Source of the DNA: Pseudomonas sp.
GTDB taxonomy: Bacteria; Pseudomonadota; Gammaproteobacteria; Pseudomonadales; Pseudomonadaceae
Length of the DNA stretch: 64,000 bases
Assembly: GCF_030698175.1 (NCBI RefSeq)
Contig: NZ_JAUYNT010000010.1
Coordinates: 62,001-126,000 of the forward strand
Direction: 5' to 3'
Shown here: in pieces, positions 31,453 through 39,348 of the stretch
Position numbering within the stretch: the first letter of the stretch is position 1
How the letters are laid out: each line of letters starts with the position of its first letter
Made by a program: the position numbers and the translations under genes
The notes under the pieces: model-generated
What the model saw: only the letters and a program-made list of their open reading frames with translations
What the model was told of the DNA's origin: nothing
Databases searched by the model: none

Positions 31453-33672
31453 GTGCCCGCCACTATTTTACGCCTCGCCCTGCCCTCGCCCTTGCGCCGT
31501 CTGTTTGACTATCTGCCCCCAGCCGAATCGCAGGGCATCAGCTGGCAGCCGGGCATGCGCCTGCGCGTACCTTTTGGCCGCCGGGAAATCATCGGCATTT
31601 TGATCGAGGTAAGCAGCCACAGCGAGGTGCCCACCGATAAACTCAAGCCCGCCCTGGCGTTGCTCGACGCCCAGAGCCCGATGCCGCCGGCGCTGTTTAA
31701 GCTGTGTTTGTGGACCGCCCAGTATTACCAACACAGCCTCGGCGACACCCTCAACTGGGCGCTGCCGATCCTGCTGCGCCAAGGCGAACCGGCCGAAGTG
31801 CGCCAGCAACGCTTCTGGCAGATCGCCCCTGACGCCCAGCTCGACGACCCGCGCCTGAGCCGCGCGCCACGCCAGCGCGATGCCCTGAAGATTCTCGCCC
31901 AGCATCCCCATGGCGTGCCCCATCAGCTGCTCAGCAAGTTGCAACTGAACAAAGACAGCCTCGACCTGCTGCTGGAAAAAGGCTTAGTCAGCTGCGAAAG
32001 CCGCCAACAGGCCGCCGCGCCGCGCCACAGCAACTGGCTGGCGCAACCGGAACTGCCGCTGAATCCCGAGCAACAGGTGGCGGTGACGGCAATCCAGTCG
32101 GCGCCCGAGCACTTCACCGCCTTCCTGCTGGCCGGGGTCACCGGCAGCGGCAAGACCGAGGTGTATTTACAGCTGATCCGCCAGTGCCTGGAGGCCGGCA
32201 AGCAAGCGCTGGTGCTGATCCCGGAGATCAATCTGGGGCCGCAGACGTTGGCGCGTTTCGAGCAGCGTTTCAACGCGCGCATCGCCCTGGTGCATTCGGC
32301 GGTGAACGACCGCGAGCGGCTGGATGCCTGGCTGACCGCCCGCGATGGCGAGGCCGACATCATCATCGGCACCCGCTCGGCGCTGTTTACGCCGATGAAG
32401 AGTCCGGGGCTGATCATCATCGATGAGGAGCACGACGCCTCCTACAAGCAACAAGAAGGCCTGCGTTACCACGCCCGCGACCTGGCCCTGGTGCGCGCCC
32501 GCCAGGAAAACATTCCGATCATCCTCGGCTCGGCCACGCCGTCGCTGGAGAGCCTGCATAACGCCTATGCCGGCCGCTACGCCCTGCTGCGCCTGACTCA
32601 ACGGGCCGGTGGCGCCCAGCAGCCGCGCTTTCTGCGTTTGGATGTAAAAAGCCTGCCGCTCGACAGCGGCATCTCCGGGCCGATGCAGCAAGCAATCAAA
32701 CAAACTCTGGCGGCCGGCCAACAGGTGCTGGTGTTTCTCAATCGCCGTGGCTTTGCGCCGACCCTGCTCTGCCACGATTGCGGCTGGATCAGCCAGTGCC
32801 CGCGCTGCGATGCGCGGATGACCGTGCACCAGCGCTCCGGCGAGCTGCGCTGCCATCATTGCGGCTACAGCGAACGCTCGCCACGCAACTGCCCGGACTG
32901 CGGCAAGGTCGACCTGCGCCCGGTCGGCGCCGGCACCGAGCGCGCCCAGGAGCGCCTGGAGATTCTGTTTCCACAAACGCCTGTGTTGCGCATCGACCGC
33001 GACAGCACCTCACGCAAGGGCGCGATGGATCAGCTGTTTACCACCATCCAGCGCGGCGAACCGTGCATTCTGGTCGGCACCCAGATGCTCGCCAAGGGTC
33101 ACCACTTCCCGCGAGTGACCCTGGTGGCGATTCTGGATGCAGATGGCGGGCTGTTTTCCGCCGACTTTCGCGCCAGCGAGCGCATGGCGCAATTAATCGT
33201 GCAGGTCGCCGGCCGCGCGGGACGCGCCGAAGAGCCGGGACGGGTGATTATCCAGAGCCACCTGGCCGACCATCCGCTGCTAGTGCAATTGACCGAGCAA
33301 GGCTATTTCGCCTTTGCCGAACAAGCCTTAAGCGAGCGACGCAGCACCGGCCTGCCACCCTTCTCGCACCTGGCGTTGCTGCGCGCCGAGGCGCACAAAC
33401 CCGGGCAAGCCGAGGACTTTCTCGACCAGGCCTGCGGCGAAGCCGAATACCTGCTCGGCGAGTTAAACCTCGGCGGCATCGAGTTGCTCGGGCCGATTCC
33501 GGCGCCGATGGAGCGCCGCGCCGGGCGTTACCGGGCGCAACTGCTACTGCAAGCCAACGCCCGCGCACCACTGCACCGACTGCTCAGCGCCATGCTGCCG
33601 GCCCTGGAGCAAATGCCCAGCGGCCGGGCCGTGCGTTGGTCGCTGGATATCGATCCGATTGACTTGTTCTAG
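31453..33672 (+). CDS. priA: primosomal protein N' (replication restart helicase)
   Basis: I start at GTG 31453 (VPATILRLALPSPLRRLFDY): GGAG lies about 7 nt upstream, and 739 residues is the expected size. The longer open frame from 31399 begins inside an inverted repeat. Domains: N-terminal 3'-DNA-binding domain (1-105), winged helix, then the helicase with Walker A in AGVTGSGKTEVYLQL and DEEH in IIIDEEHDASYKQ. Eight zinc cysteines lie between CHDCGWISQCPRC and CPDCG. The helicase C-terminal part contains VAGRAGRAEEPGRV. It reloads replication forks. Confidence 0.95.
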   Translation: MPATILRLALPSPLRRLFDYLPPAESQGISWQPGMRLRVPFGRREIIGILIEVSSHSEVPTDKLKPALALLDAQSPMPPALFKLCLWTAQYYQHSLGDTLNWALPILLRQGEPAEVRQQRFWQIAPDAQLDDPRLSRAPRQRDALKILAQHPHGVPHQLLSKLQLNKDSLDLLLEKGLVSCESRQQAAAPRHSNWLAQPELPLNPEQQVAVTAIQSAPEHFTAFLLAGVTGSGKTEVYLQLIRQCLEAGKQALVLIPEINLGPQTLARFEQRFNARIALVHSAVNDRERLDAWLTARDGEADIIIGTRSALFTPMKSPGLIIIDEEHDASYKQQEGLRYHARDLALVRARQENIPIILGSATPSLESLHNAYAGRYALLRLTQRAGGAQQPRFLRLDVKSLPLDSGISGPMQQAIKQTLAAGQQVLVFLNRRGFAPTLLCHDCGWISQCPRCDARMTVHQRSGELRCHHCGYSERSPRNCPDCGKVDLRPVGAGTERAQERLEILFPQTPVLRIDRDSTSRKGAMDQLFTTIQRGEPCILVGTQMLAKGHHFPRVTLVAILDADGGLFSADFRASERMAQLIVQVAGRAGRAEEPGRVIIQSHLADHPLLVQLTEQGYFAFAEQALSERRSTGLPPFSHLALLRAEAHKPGQAEDFLDQACGEAEYLLGELNLGGIELLGPIPAPMERRAGRYRAQLLLQANARAPLHRLLSAMLPALEQMPSGRAVRWSLDIDPIDLF

Positions 33673-33714
33673 ACCGTTTTCCCAAGCAGATAAACACCAT
33701 CCACCGCTTAACCC

Positions 33715-33744
33715 TTGAAGCGCTGGGTGAAGGGCGCCGATAAT
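33715..33744 (+). promoter_or_regulatory. candidate sigma-70 promoter for argS
   Basis: TTGAAG (33715-33720) and GATAAT (33739-33744) with an 18-bp spacer, 57 bp before the argS ATG. Nine of twelve consensus bases match. Confidence 0.4.
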
Positions 33745-33800
33745 GCCCGGCTTTAATCCCGCGCCCAGGCGCCGCCGCCCGCCGGCCAGAAGAGCAGACC

Positions 33801-35543
33801 ATGAAAGACACCATTCGCCAGCTAATCCAACAAGCCCTCGCGCGCCTGACCACCGCAGGTGTGCTGCCGCAAGGCCTGAGCCCGGCGATTCAGGTGGAAA
33901 ACAGCAGAGACAAAACCCACGGCGACTTCGCCAGCAATATCGCCATGATGCTGGCCAAACCGGCCGGTCTGAAACCGCGCGAGCTGGCCGAGCAGCTGAT
34001 TGCCGCGCTGCCGGCCGACCCGCAAATCAGCAAAGTGGAAATCGCCGGCCCCGGCTTTCTGAATTTCTATCAAGACCAGCAAGGCCTGGCGCAACGCCTG
34101 GACGCGGCCCTGGCCGATGCCCAGCTGAATGTGCGCAAAGCCGGCCCGGCCCAGCGGGTGGTGGTCGACCTGTCCTCACCGAACCTGGCCAAAGAGATGC
34201 ACGTCGGCCATTTGCGCTCGACCATCATCGGCGACGGCGTGGCGCGGGTACTGGAGTTTCTCGGCGACACGGTGATCCGCCAGAACCACGTCGGCGACTG
34301 GGGCACCCAGTTCGGCATGCTGTTGGCCTATATGGAAGAAAATCCCAGCGCCGCCGACAGCGAGCTGAGCGATCTTGAGCAGTTCTATCGCGCCTCGAAA
34401 AAACGCTTCGACGACAGTCCGGAGTTCGCCGAGCGCGCCCGCGAGCTGGTAGTTGCCCTGCAAGCCAACGACGCCGACTGCCTGCGCCTGTGGAACCGCT
34501 TTAACGAGATTTCCCTGTCGCACTGCCAGCACGCCTACGACCGTCTCGGCGCCAAACTCAGCCCGGCCGATGTCAAGGGCGAGAGCGCCTACAACGACCA
34601 GCTGGCCGACATAGTCCACGCCCTCGGCAGCAAGGGCCTGCTCAGCGAAAGCAACGGCGCCCAGTGCGTGTTTATCGATGAGTTCAAAAACGCCGAAGGC
34701 AATCCGCTGCCGGTGATCGTACAAAAAGCCGGCGGCGGCTATCTGTACGCCACCACCGACCTGGCAGCCATGCGTTATCGCAGTGAGCAGCTCAAGGCCG
34801 ATCGCGCCCTGTATTTTGTCGATCAGCGCCAGGCCCTGCACTTCCAGATGGCCTTCGAAGTGGCGCGGCGCGCCGGCTTCGTGCACCCCGGCATGCAGCT
34901 GGAACACATGGGCTTTGGCACCATGAATGGCGCCGACGGCCGCCCGTTCAAGACCCGCGACGGCGGCACGGTGAAGCTCATTGATCTGCTGGATGAGGCC
35001 GAAGAGCGCGCCTACAGCCTGGTCAAAGCGAAGAACCCGGAGCTGGATGACGCCGAGTTGCGGAAAATCGGCCACGTCGTCGGCATCGGCGCGGTGAAGT
35101 ACGCCGATTTATCCAAGCACCGCTCCAGCGACTACAGCTTTAACTTCGAACAGATGCTGAGTTTTGAGGGCAACACCGCGCCTTACCTGCTGTATGCCTA
35201 CACCCGCGTCGCCAGCGTATTTCGCAAGCTGGAGCGCTCGATGGATGGCAGCCTCGACGGCCAGATCCGTCTCGAGGCAACCCAGGAAATCGATTTGGCC
35301 AGCAAGCTGGCGCAATTTACCGAGGTGCTGAATAACGTCGCCGACAAGGGCACCCCGCATATTCTCTGCACCTACCTGTACGAGCTGGCCGGGCTGTTCT
35401 CCAGCTTCTACGAGCATTGCCCGATTCTCACCGCCGCCGATGCGGCCACCCAGCAAAGCCGTCTGCGCCTGGCCGCGCTGAGCGGTCGCACCCTGCAGCA
35501 GGGTCTCGAGCTGCTCGGCCTGCAAACCCTGGAGCGGATGTAA
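33801..35543 (+). CDS. argS: arginyl-tRNA synthetase
   Basis: A 580-residue class I synthetase. The N-terminal Add-1 domain (1-115) recognises the tRNA D-loop. The HIGH motif is HVGH in [18 protein letters not shown]. The KMSKS equivalent is the degenerate FKTRDGG, as usual for this enzyme. The anticodon domain ends [18 protein letters not shown]. The last 76 bp (35469-35544) are duplicated in tandem immediately downstream, in a diverged form. Confidence 0.97.
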   Translation: MKDTIRQLIQQALARLTTAGVLPQGLSPAIQVENSRDKTHGDFASNIAMMLAKPAGLKPRELAEQLIAALPADPQISKVEIAGPGFLNFYQDQQGLAQRLDAALADAQLNVRKAGPAQRVVVDLSSPNLAKEMHVGHLRSTIIGDGVARVLEFLGDTVIRQNHVGDWGTQFGMLLAYMEENPSAADSELSDLEQFYRASKKRFDDSPEFAERARELVVALQANDADCLRLWNRFNEISLSHCQHAYDRLGAKLSPADVKGESAYNDQLADIVHALGSKGLLSESNGAQCVFIDEFKNAEGNPLPVIVQKAGGGYLYATTDLAAMRYRSEQLKADRALYFVDQRQALHFQMAFEVARRAGFVHPGMQLEHMGFGTMNGADGRPFKTRDGGTVKLIDLLDEAEERAYSLVKAKNPELDDAELRKIGHVVGIGAVKYADLSKHRSSDYSFNFEQMLSFEGNTAPYLLYAYTRVASVFRKLERSMDGSLDGQIRLEATQEIDLASKLAQFTEVLNNVADKGTPHILCTYLYELAGLFSSFYEHCPILTAADAATQQSRLRLAALSGRTLQQGLELLGLQTLERM

Positions 35544-35620
35544 CTTGGCCGCACCCAGCAGTCACATCCCCAAGCCAGGCCTAGAACTGCCCAGCCTGCA
35601 ACCCTTGGAGCGCATATAAT
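35469..35620 (+). repeat. 76-bp tandem duplication of the argS 3' end
   Basis: Unit 1 (35469-35544) is the end of argS including its stop; unit 2 (35545-35620) follows without a gap. They align over the full 76 bp at roughly 70% identity, best in the last 30 bp. Both units begin with TGGCCGC at the second base, and the next gene also begins TTGGCCGC. Duplication by slippage between such 7-8 base matches is the likely origin. Confidence 0.8.
35545..35619 (+). other. possible 24-codon leader frame created by the argS duplication
   Basis: A TTG at 35545 opens 24 codons that end GLELPSLQPLERI, which mirrors the ArgS C-terminus [17 protein letters not shown] at 35531-35534 sits 10 nt upstream of this TTG. 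The stop TAA (35617-35619) is one base before the TTG start of the next gene. It could be translated and couple to that gene, or be a relic only. Confidence 0.35.
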
Positions 35621-36331
35621 TTGGCCGCCAAAAAACCCGCCGCCAAACGCGGCGCAAGCCGCTACCAAGCCCCCGCCAAACCGCCGATACCCGGCTGGGT
35701 GTGGCTGGCGTGTGGCTTGCTGATCGGCGCTTTTGTGGTGTTTCTGATGAAGCTTGAGCCGGGGCGTGGCGAGATCAAGCGAGTTAAAGAAGAAGTCACC
35801 CGCCCAGCCAATAATCCGGCGGCAAAACCGCAGACCAACAGCCCAACACCGAGCGCCGCAACCGCCAAGCCCAAGTACGATTTCTACACCCTATTGCCGG
35901 AGTCTGAGGTGATAGTGCCAATGGATGCGCCAGCAGAAAAACCGCCGGCCGCCCTCACCCCCGAGGAGCTGGCCAAGGCCGATGCCGCCCGTGCCCTGGC
36001 CGCGCTCAGCGGGCAAACGCCGCCGCCACTGCCAGCTGCCAGCGACGCAGCAGTCACGCCGCCAGCGACCCTGGCCAAGGCGCCGCTGAGCACCCAGTTC
36101 TTTCTGCAGGCCGGTTCGTTTCGTAAACAAGCCGACGCCGACAAGGTGCGCGCGCAAATCATCATGCTCGGCCAAAGCGTGCAGGTTGAGTCGGGCAATG
36201 TGCGCGAAGAAACCTGGTACCGGGTACTGGTCGGCCCCTTTGCCAGCCGTGAGCAGCTCACCCAGGCACAAAAATCCCTGGCCGCCGGCGGCTTTAGCAA
36301 TCTGCTGTTACAGCAGCGGCAAAGCCGCTGA
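35621..36331 (+). CDS. SPOR-domain cell-division protein (FtsN-like)
   Basis: A 236-residue bitopic membrane protein starting at TTG 35621 ((M)AAKKPAAKRGASRYQAP), GGAG 10 nt upstream. It has a short basic cytoplasmic N-terminus, one helix (WVWLACGLLIGAFVVFLM, about 26-43), a Pro/Ala-rich periplasmic linker, and a C-terminal SPOR domain (about 155-236, FFLQAGSFRKQADADKVRAQ) that binds septal glycan. Topology and position between argS and hslV fit the FtsN-like protein of pseudomonads. The essential short helices of E. coli FtsN are not evident. Confidence 0.88.
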   Translation: MAAKKPAAKRGASRYQAPAKPPIPGWVWLACGLLIGAFVVFLMKLEPGRGEIKRVKEEVTRPANNPAAKPQTNSPTPSAATAKPKYDFYTLLPESEVIVPMDAPAEKPPAALTPEELAKADAARALAALSGQTPPPLPAASDAAVTPPATLAKAPLSTQFFLQAGSFRKQADADKVRAQIIMLGQSVQVESGNVREETWYRVLVGPFASREQLTQAQKSLAAGGFSNLLLQQRQSR

Positions 36332-36333
36332 GT

Positions 36334-36364
36334 GGGGAGCGGGAAGTAGGAAGTGGGGCGGGGG
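36334..36364 (+). other. G-rich tract between the SPOR gene and hslV
   Basis: Four G-runs (36334-36337, 36341-36343, 36355-36358, 36360-36364) with loops of 3, 11 and 1 nt lie just after the SPOR stop and 16 bp before the heat-shock promoter. It shares GGGAAGTAGG-type motifs with the tract at 11499-11530. The 11-nt loop makes it a weaker quadruplex candidate. Confidence 0.5.
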
Positions 36365-36379
36365 ACCGATGCGCCCTGA

Positions 36380-36408
36380 CTTGAAGCTTGCAGCCAGCAT
36401 CCCCATAT
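36380..36408 (+). promoter_or_regulatory. sigma-32 (RpoH) heat-shock promoter for hslVU
   Basis: CTTGAAG (36380-36386), a 14-bp spacer and CCCCATAT (36401-36408) match the RpoH consensus (CTTGAAA, CCCCATNT) almost perfectly. It lies 47 bp before the hslV start, as expected for this heat-shock operon. Confidence 0.88.
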
Positions 36409-36454
36409 CAATTGGCATTAGGGCATTTCGCCCCGCTGCATGGAGACGCTCCCC

Positions 36455-36994
36455 TTGACCACCATCGTTTCAGTGCGCCGCAACGGCAAAGTCGTCATGG
36501 GCGGCGACGGCCAGGTTTCCCTTGGCAATACCGTGATGAAAGGCAATGCCAAAAAAGTCCGCCGCCTCTATCACGGCCAGGTACTGGCCGGTTTTGCCGG
36601 CGCCACCGCCGACGCCTTCACCCTGTTTGAACGCTTCGAAGGGCAGCTGGAGAAACACCAGGGTCACTTGGTGCGCGCCGCCGTCGAGCTGGCCAAAGAA
36701 TGGCGTACTGATCGCTCCCTGAGCCGCCTGGAAGCCATGCTGGCGGTGGCCAACAAAGACGCATCTTTGATCATTACCGGCAATGGCGATGTGGTGGAGC
36801 CCGAGCACGGGCTGATCGCCATGGGCTCCGGCGGTGGTTTCGCCCAGGCCGCCGCCATGGCACTGCTGCAGAAGACCGAGCTGAGCGCCCGTGAAATCAC
36901 CGAAACCGCGCTGAACATCGCCGGCTCCATCTGTGTCTTCACCAACCAGAATTTGACCATTGAGGAAGAGGACTGCGTCGATCAGGTCGTTTAA
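36455..36994 (+). CDS. hslV: HslV, peptidase subunit of the HslVU protease
   Basis: I start at TTG 36455, giving (M)[18 protein letters not shown]. Met removal then leaves the catalytic Thr at the N-terminus, which the ATG at 36440 would not allow. GGAG (36442-36445) overlaps that ATG region and is 9 nt before the TTG. At 179 residues it is of normal size and forms the 12-mer threonine peptidase. The last residues (EEDCVDQVV) seem atypical, and the TAA stop is part of the terminal repeat of a palindromic element. Confidence 0.95.
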   Translation: MTTIVSVRRNGKVVMGGDGQVSLGNTVMKGNAKKVRRLYHGQVLAGFAGATADAFTLFERFEGQLEKHQGHLVRAAVELAKEWRTDRSLSRLEAMLAVANKDASLIITGNGDVVEPEHGLIAMGSGGGFAQAAAMALLQKTELSAREITETALNIAGSICVFTNQNLTIEEEDCVDQVV

Positions 36995-37112
36995 AGCTAC
37001 TGCGCTCGGCCAGGCGGCGTTACAAGCGGGCTCGGACTGCTCATTGACCACTAGTCAACTCCGCGTCCTCGCCCACTTGCTCCTTGCCTGGCCTGCGCTC
37101 GCGACGCTTTAA
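36991..37112 (+). repeat. palindromic intergenic element, copy C (hslV-hslU gap)
   Basis: This 122-bp element is bounded by TTAAAGC and GCTTTAA and contains TACTGCGCTCGGCCAGGCGG near one end and TTGCCTGGCCTGCGCTCG near the other, so it folds on itself. It is in the same orientation as copy A at 38939. The hslV stop codon lies within its left terminus. It fills the gap before the hslU ribosome binding site. Confidence 0.75.
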
Positions 37113-37148
37113 CCAGCCTGTTGCCTGTCTATTCTTGGAGTACACCTG

Positions 37149-38486
37149 ATGCCTATGACCCCCCGCGAAATCGTCCACGAACTCAATCGCCATATCATCG
37201 GCCAGGACGATGCCAAACGCGCCGTGGCCATCGCCCTGCGCAATCGCTGGCGGCGCATGCAGCTGCCGGCCGAACTGCGCGCCGAAGTAACGCCGAAGAA
37301 CATCCTGATGATCGGCCCCACCGGCGTCGGCAAAACCGAAATCGCCCGACGCCTGGCCAAGCTGGCCAACGCGCCCTTTATCAAGGTGGAAGCCACCAAG
37401 TTCACCGAGGTCGGCTATGTCGGCCGCGACGTCGAGTCGATCATCCGTGACCTCGCCGATGCGGCGATCAAGATGATGCGTGAGCAAGAGATCGTCAAAG
37501 TCCGCTTCCGCGCCGAAGACGCCGCCGAAGAGCGCATCCTCGACGCCCTGTTGCCGCCCGCCCGCGCAGGCTTCGGTGATGAGCCGGTGCGCCATGAAGA
37601 CTCCAACACCCGCCAGCTGTTTCGCAAACGTCTGCGTGAAGGCCAGCTCGACGACAAAGAAATCGATATCGAGGTGGCGGAAACGCCAGCCGGCGTCGAG
37701 ATCATGTCGCCGCCGGGCATGGAGGAAATGACCAATCAACTGCAAAGCCTGTTTGCCAACATGGGCAAAGGCAAAAAGAAGAGCCGCAAGCTCAAGGTCA
37801 AAGACGCCTTAAAACTGGTGCGCGAAGAAGAAGCCGCGCAACTGGTGAACGAGGAAGAACTCAAAGCCGCTGCCCTGGAAGCCGTCGAGCAACATGGCAT
37901 CGTGTTTATTGACGAGATCGACAAGGTCGCCAAGCGCGGCAACAGCGGCGGCATCGACGTGTCCCGCGAGGGCGTGCAGCGCGACTTGCTGCCGCTGATC
38001 GAAGGCTGCACGGTGAACACCAAACTGGGCATGGTCAAAACCGACCACATCCTGTTTATTGCCTCGGGCGCCTTCCACCTGAGCAAACCCAGCGACTTGG
38101 TGCCCGAGCTGCAAGGCCGCCTGCCGATTCGGGTTGAGCTCAAAGCCCTGACCCCGAATGACTTCGAGCGCATCCTCAGCGAACCGCACGCCTCGCTGAC
38201 CGAGCAATACTGCGCGCTGCTGAAAACCGAAGGCCTGCACATCGAGTTCGCCGCGGACGGTATTCAGCGCATCGCCGAGATCGCCTGGCAGGTCAACGAG
38301 AAAACCGAAAACATCGGCGCCCGGCGCTTGCACACCCTGCTCGAACGCCTGCTGGAGGAGCTGTCCTTCGGCGCTGGCGAGCTGGCCAATGAGCACGGCA
38401 GCCCAATTAAAATCGACGCCGCTTACGTCAACAGCCATCTCGGCGAATTGGCCGAGGACGAGGATTTATCGCGCTATATCCTCTAA
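37149..38486 (+). CDS. hslU: HslU, ATPase subunit of the HslVU protease
   Basis: A 445-residue AAA+ unfoldase. Walker A is [17 protein letters not shown], the pore loop is in [18 protein letters not shown], the I domain spans about 110-245 and Walker B is [12 protein letters not shown]. Sensor 2 is in [17 protein letters not shown]. The C-terminus [10 protein letters not shown] inserts into HslV. GGAG precedes ATG 37149 by 8 nt. It is separated from hslV by element C but must share its heat-shock promoter. Confidence 0.97.
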   Translation: MPMTPREIVHELNRHIIGQDDAKRAVAIALRNRWRRMQLPAELRAEVTPKNILMIGPTGVGKTEIARRLAKLANAPFIKVEATKFTEVGYVGRDVESIIRDLADAAIKMMREQEIVKVRFRAEDAAEERILDALLPPARAGFGDEPVRHEDSNTRQLFRKRLREGQLDDKEIDIEVAETPAGVEIMSPPGMEEMTNQLQSLFANMGKGKKKSRKLKVKDALKLVREEEAAQLVNEEELKAAALEAVEQHGIVFIDEIDKVAKRGNSGGIDVSREGVQRDLLPLIEGCTVNTKLGMVKTDHILFIASGAFHLSKPSDLVPELQGRLPIRVELKALTPNDFERILSEPHASLTEQYCALLKTEGLHIEFAADGIQRIAEIAWQVNEKTENIGARRLHTLLERLLEELSFGAGELANEHGSPIKIDAAYVNSHLGELAEDEDLSRYIL

Positions 38487-38515
38487 GCGACCAGCACTTA
38501 CTTAGCGACATCAGC

Positions 38516-38540
38516 AGCCGCAGACCTTATGTCTGCGGCT
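38516..38540 (+). terminator. hairpin after hslU
   Basis: AGCCGCAGAC and GTCTGCGGCT form a perfect 10-bp stem with a 5-nt loop, 30 nt after the hslU stop and just upstream of the next gene's ribosome binding site. Only a weak T-run (CTTTC) follows. It could be a leaky terminator. Confidence 0.5.
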
Positions 38541-38564
38541 GGCTACTTTCAGCAGGAGGATAAA

Positions 38565-38939
38565 ATGCGTATTCCTACGGCGATCGAGCTGCACAAAGCC
38601 TCGAAGACCCTGACCCTCAAATACGCCAACGGCGATATTTACCAGCTGCCGGCCGAGTTTTTACGGGTCCACTCGCCTTCCGCCGAAGTCCAGGGTCACG
38701 GCAAACCCATTTTGCAAACCGGCAAGCTCGGCGTCGGTCTAACCCGCATCGAACCGGCCGGGCAATATGCACTAAAACTGTGCTTCGACGACGGTCATGA
38801 CAGCGGCTTGTTCACCTGGGACTACCTCGACGGCCTCGGCCAACGACAAACACAACTCTGGCAGGATTATTTAGCCGCCCTAAGCGCCGCTGGAAAATCG
38901 CGCGACCCCGATGAATCCGTGGTCAAGCTACTGCTCTAG
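38565..38939 (+). CDS. DUF971 domain protein (gamma-butyrobetaine hydroxylase N-terminal-like)
   Basis: A 124-residue protein from ATG 38565, which has AGGAGG 5 nt upstream; the longer frame from 38529 lacks one. The single DUF971 domain (YANGDIYQLPAEFLRVHSPS; ALKLCFDDGHDSGLFTWDYL) resembles the N-terminal domain of gamma-butyrobetaine hydroxylase and small proteins linked to Fe-S or heat-shock loci. Position after hslU is conserved in pseudomonads. Function is unknown. Its TAG stop touches the first base of element A. Confidence 0.88.
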   Translation: MRIPTAIELHKASKTLTLKYANGDIYQLPAEFLRVHSPSAEVQGHGKPILQTGKLGVGLTRIEPAGQYALKLCFDDGHDSGLFTWDYLDGLGQRQTQLWQDYLAALSAAGKSRDPDESVVKLLL

Positions 38940-39080
38940 CAGGCCGCTGAAAAACTACTGCGCTCGGCTATGCGGCGTTGAAACCAGCCTCAAAATGCTC
39001 ATGTACAACCCGTACACTGCGCTTTTTCGGCTGATTTCGCCTTGCCTAGCCGTCGCTCGCTACATTTCTCAGCGACCTGC
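38939..39080 (+). repeat. palindromic intergenic element, copy A (upstream of phaC1)
   Basis: A 142-bp element with ends GCAGGCCGCTGAAAAAC and a matching GTAG/TTTCTCAGCGACCTGC. It is nearly identical, in reverse orientation, to copy B at 41047-41192 (long runs such as AGCGAGCGACGGCTAGGCAA are shared exactly in reverse complement). It starts at the last base of the DUF971 stop codon. Confidence 0.88.
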
Positions 39081-39188
39081 TAATCCGCAGTTAGGGCGAG
39101 TTTTCTAATTGCCTTAGGCATAATCTGTCATACATCGGCGATAACATGCCGAACTTGCACAATCGCGCTAACTCGGGTAACCAAGGTG

Positions 39189-39205
39189 CTGGCAGGTTTC
39201 ATGCA
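39189..39205 (+). promoter_or_regulatory. candidate sigma-54 (-24/-12) promoter for phaC1
   Basis: CTGGCAGGTTTCATGCA keeps the invariant GG-N10-GC spacing and all but about two bases of the extended consensus. It is 144 bp upstream of the phaC1 ATG. RpoN involvement in PHA synthesis is known in some pseudomonads. The rest of the 39081-39348 gap shows no strong sigma-70 pair. Confidence 0.55.
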
Positions 39206-39348
39206 TTCAGGCAGACTGAGTGCAGTGCAACCCATGGAGTTCACTCCGCCGCCCGCTAACCCAATCAGTATCCGGTTTTTCGCCCTGTGTCTGCGCTTAG
39301 CCGCACAGCTGCCCGACAGGTACTGCCTAGGACAATGGAGTGTTGTAG

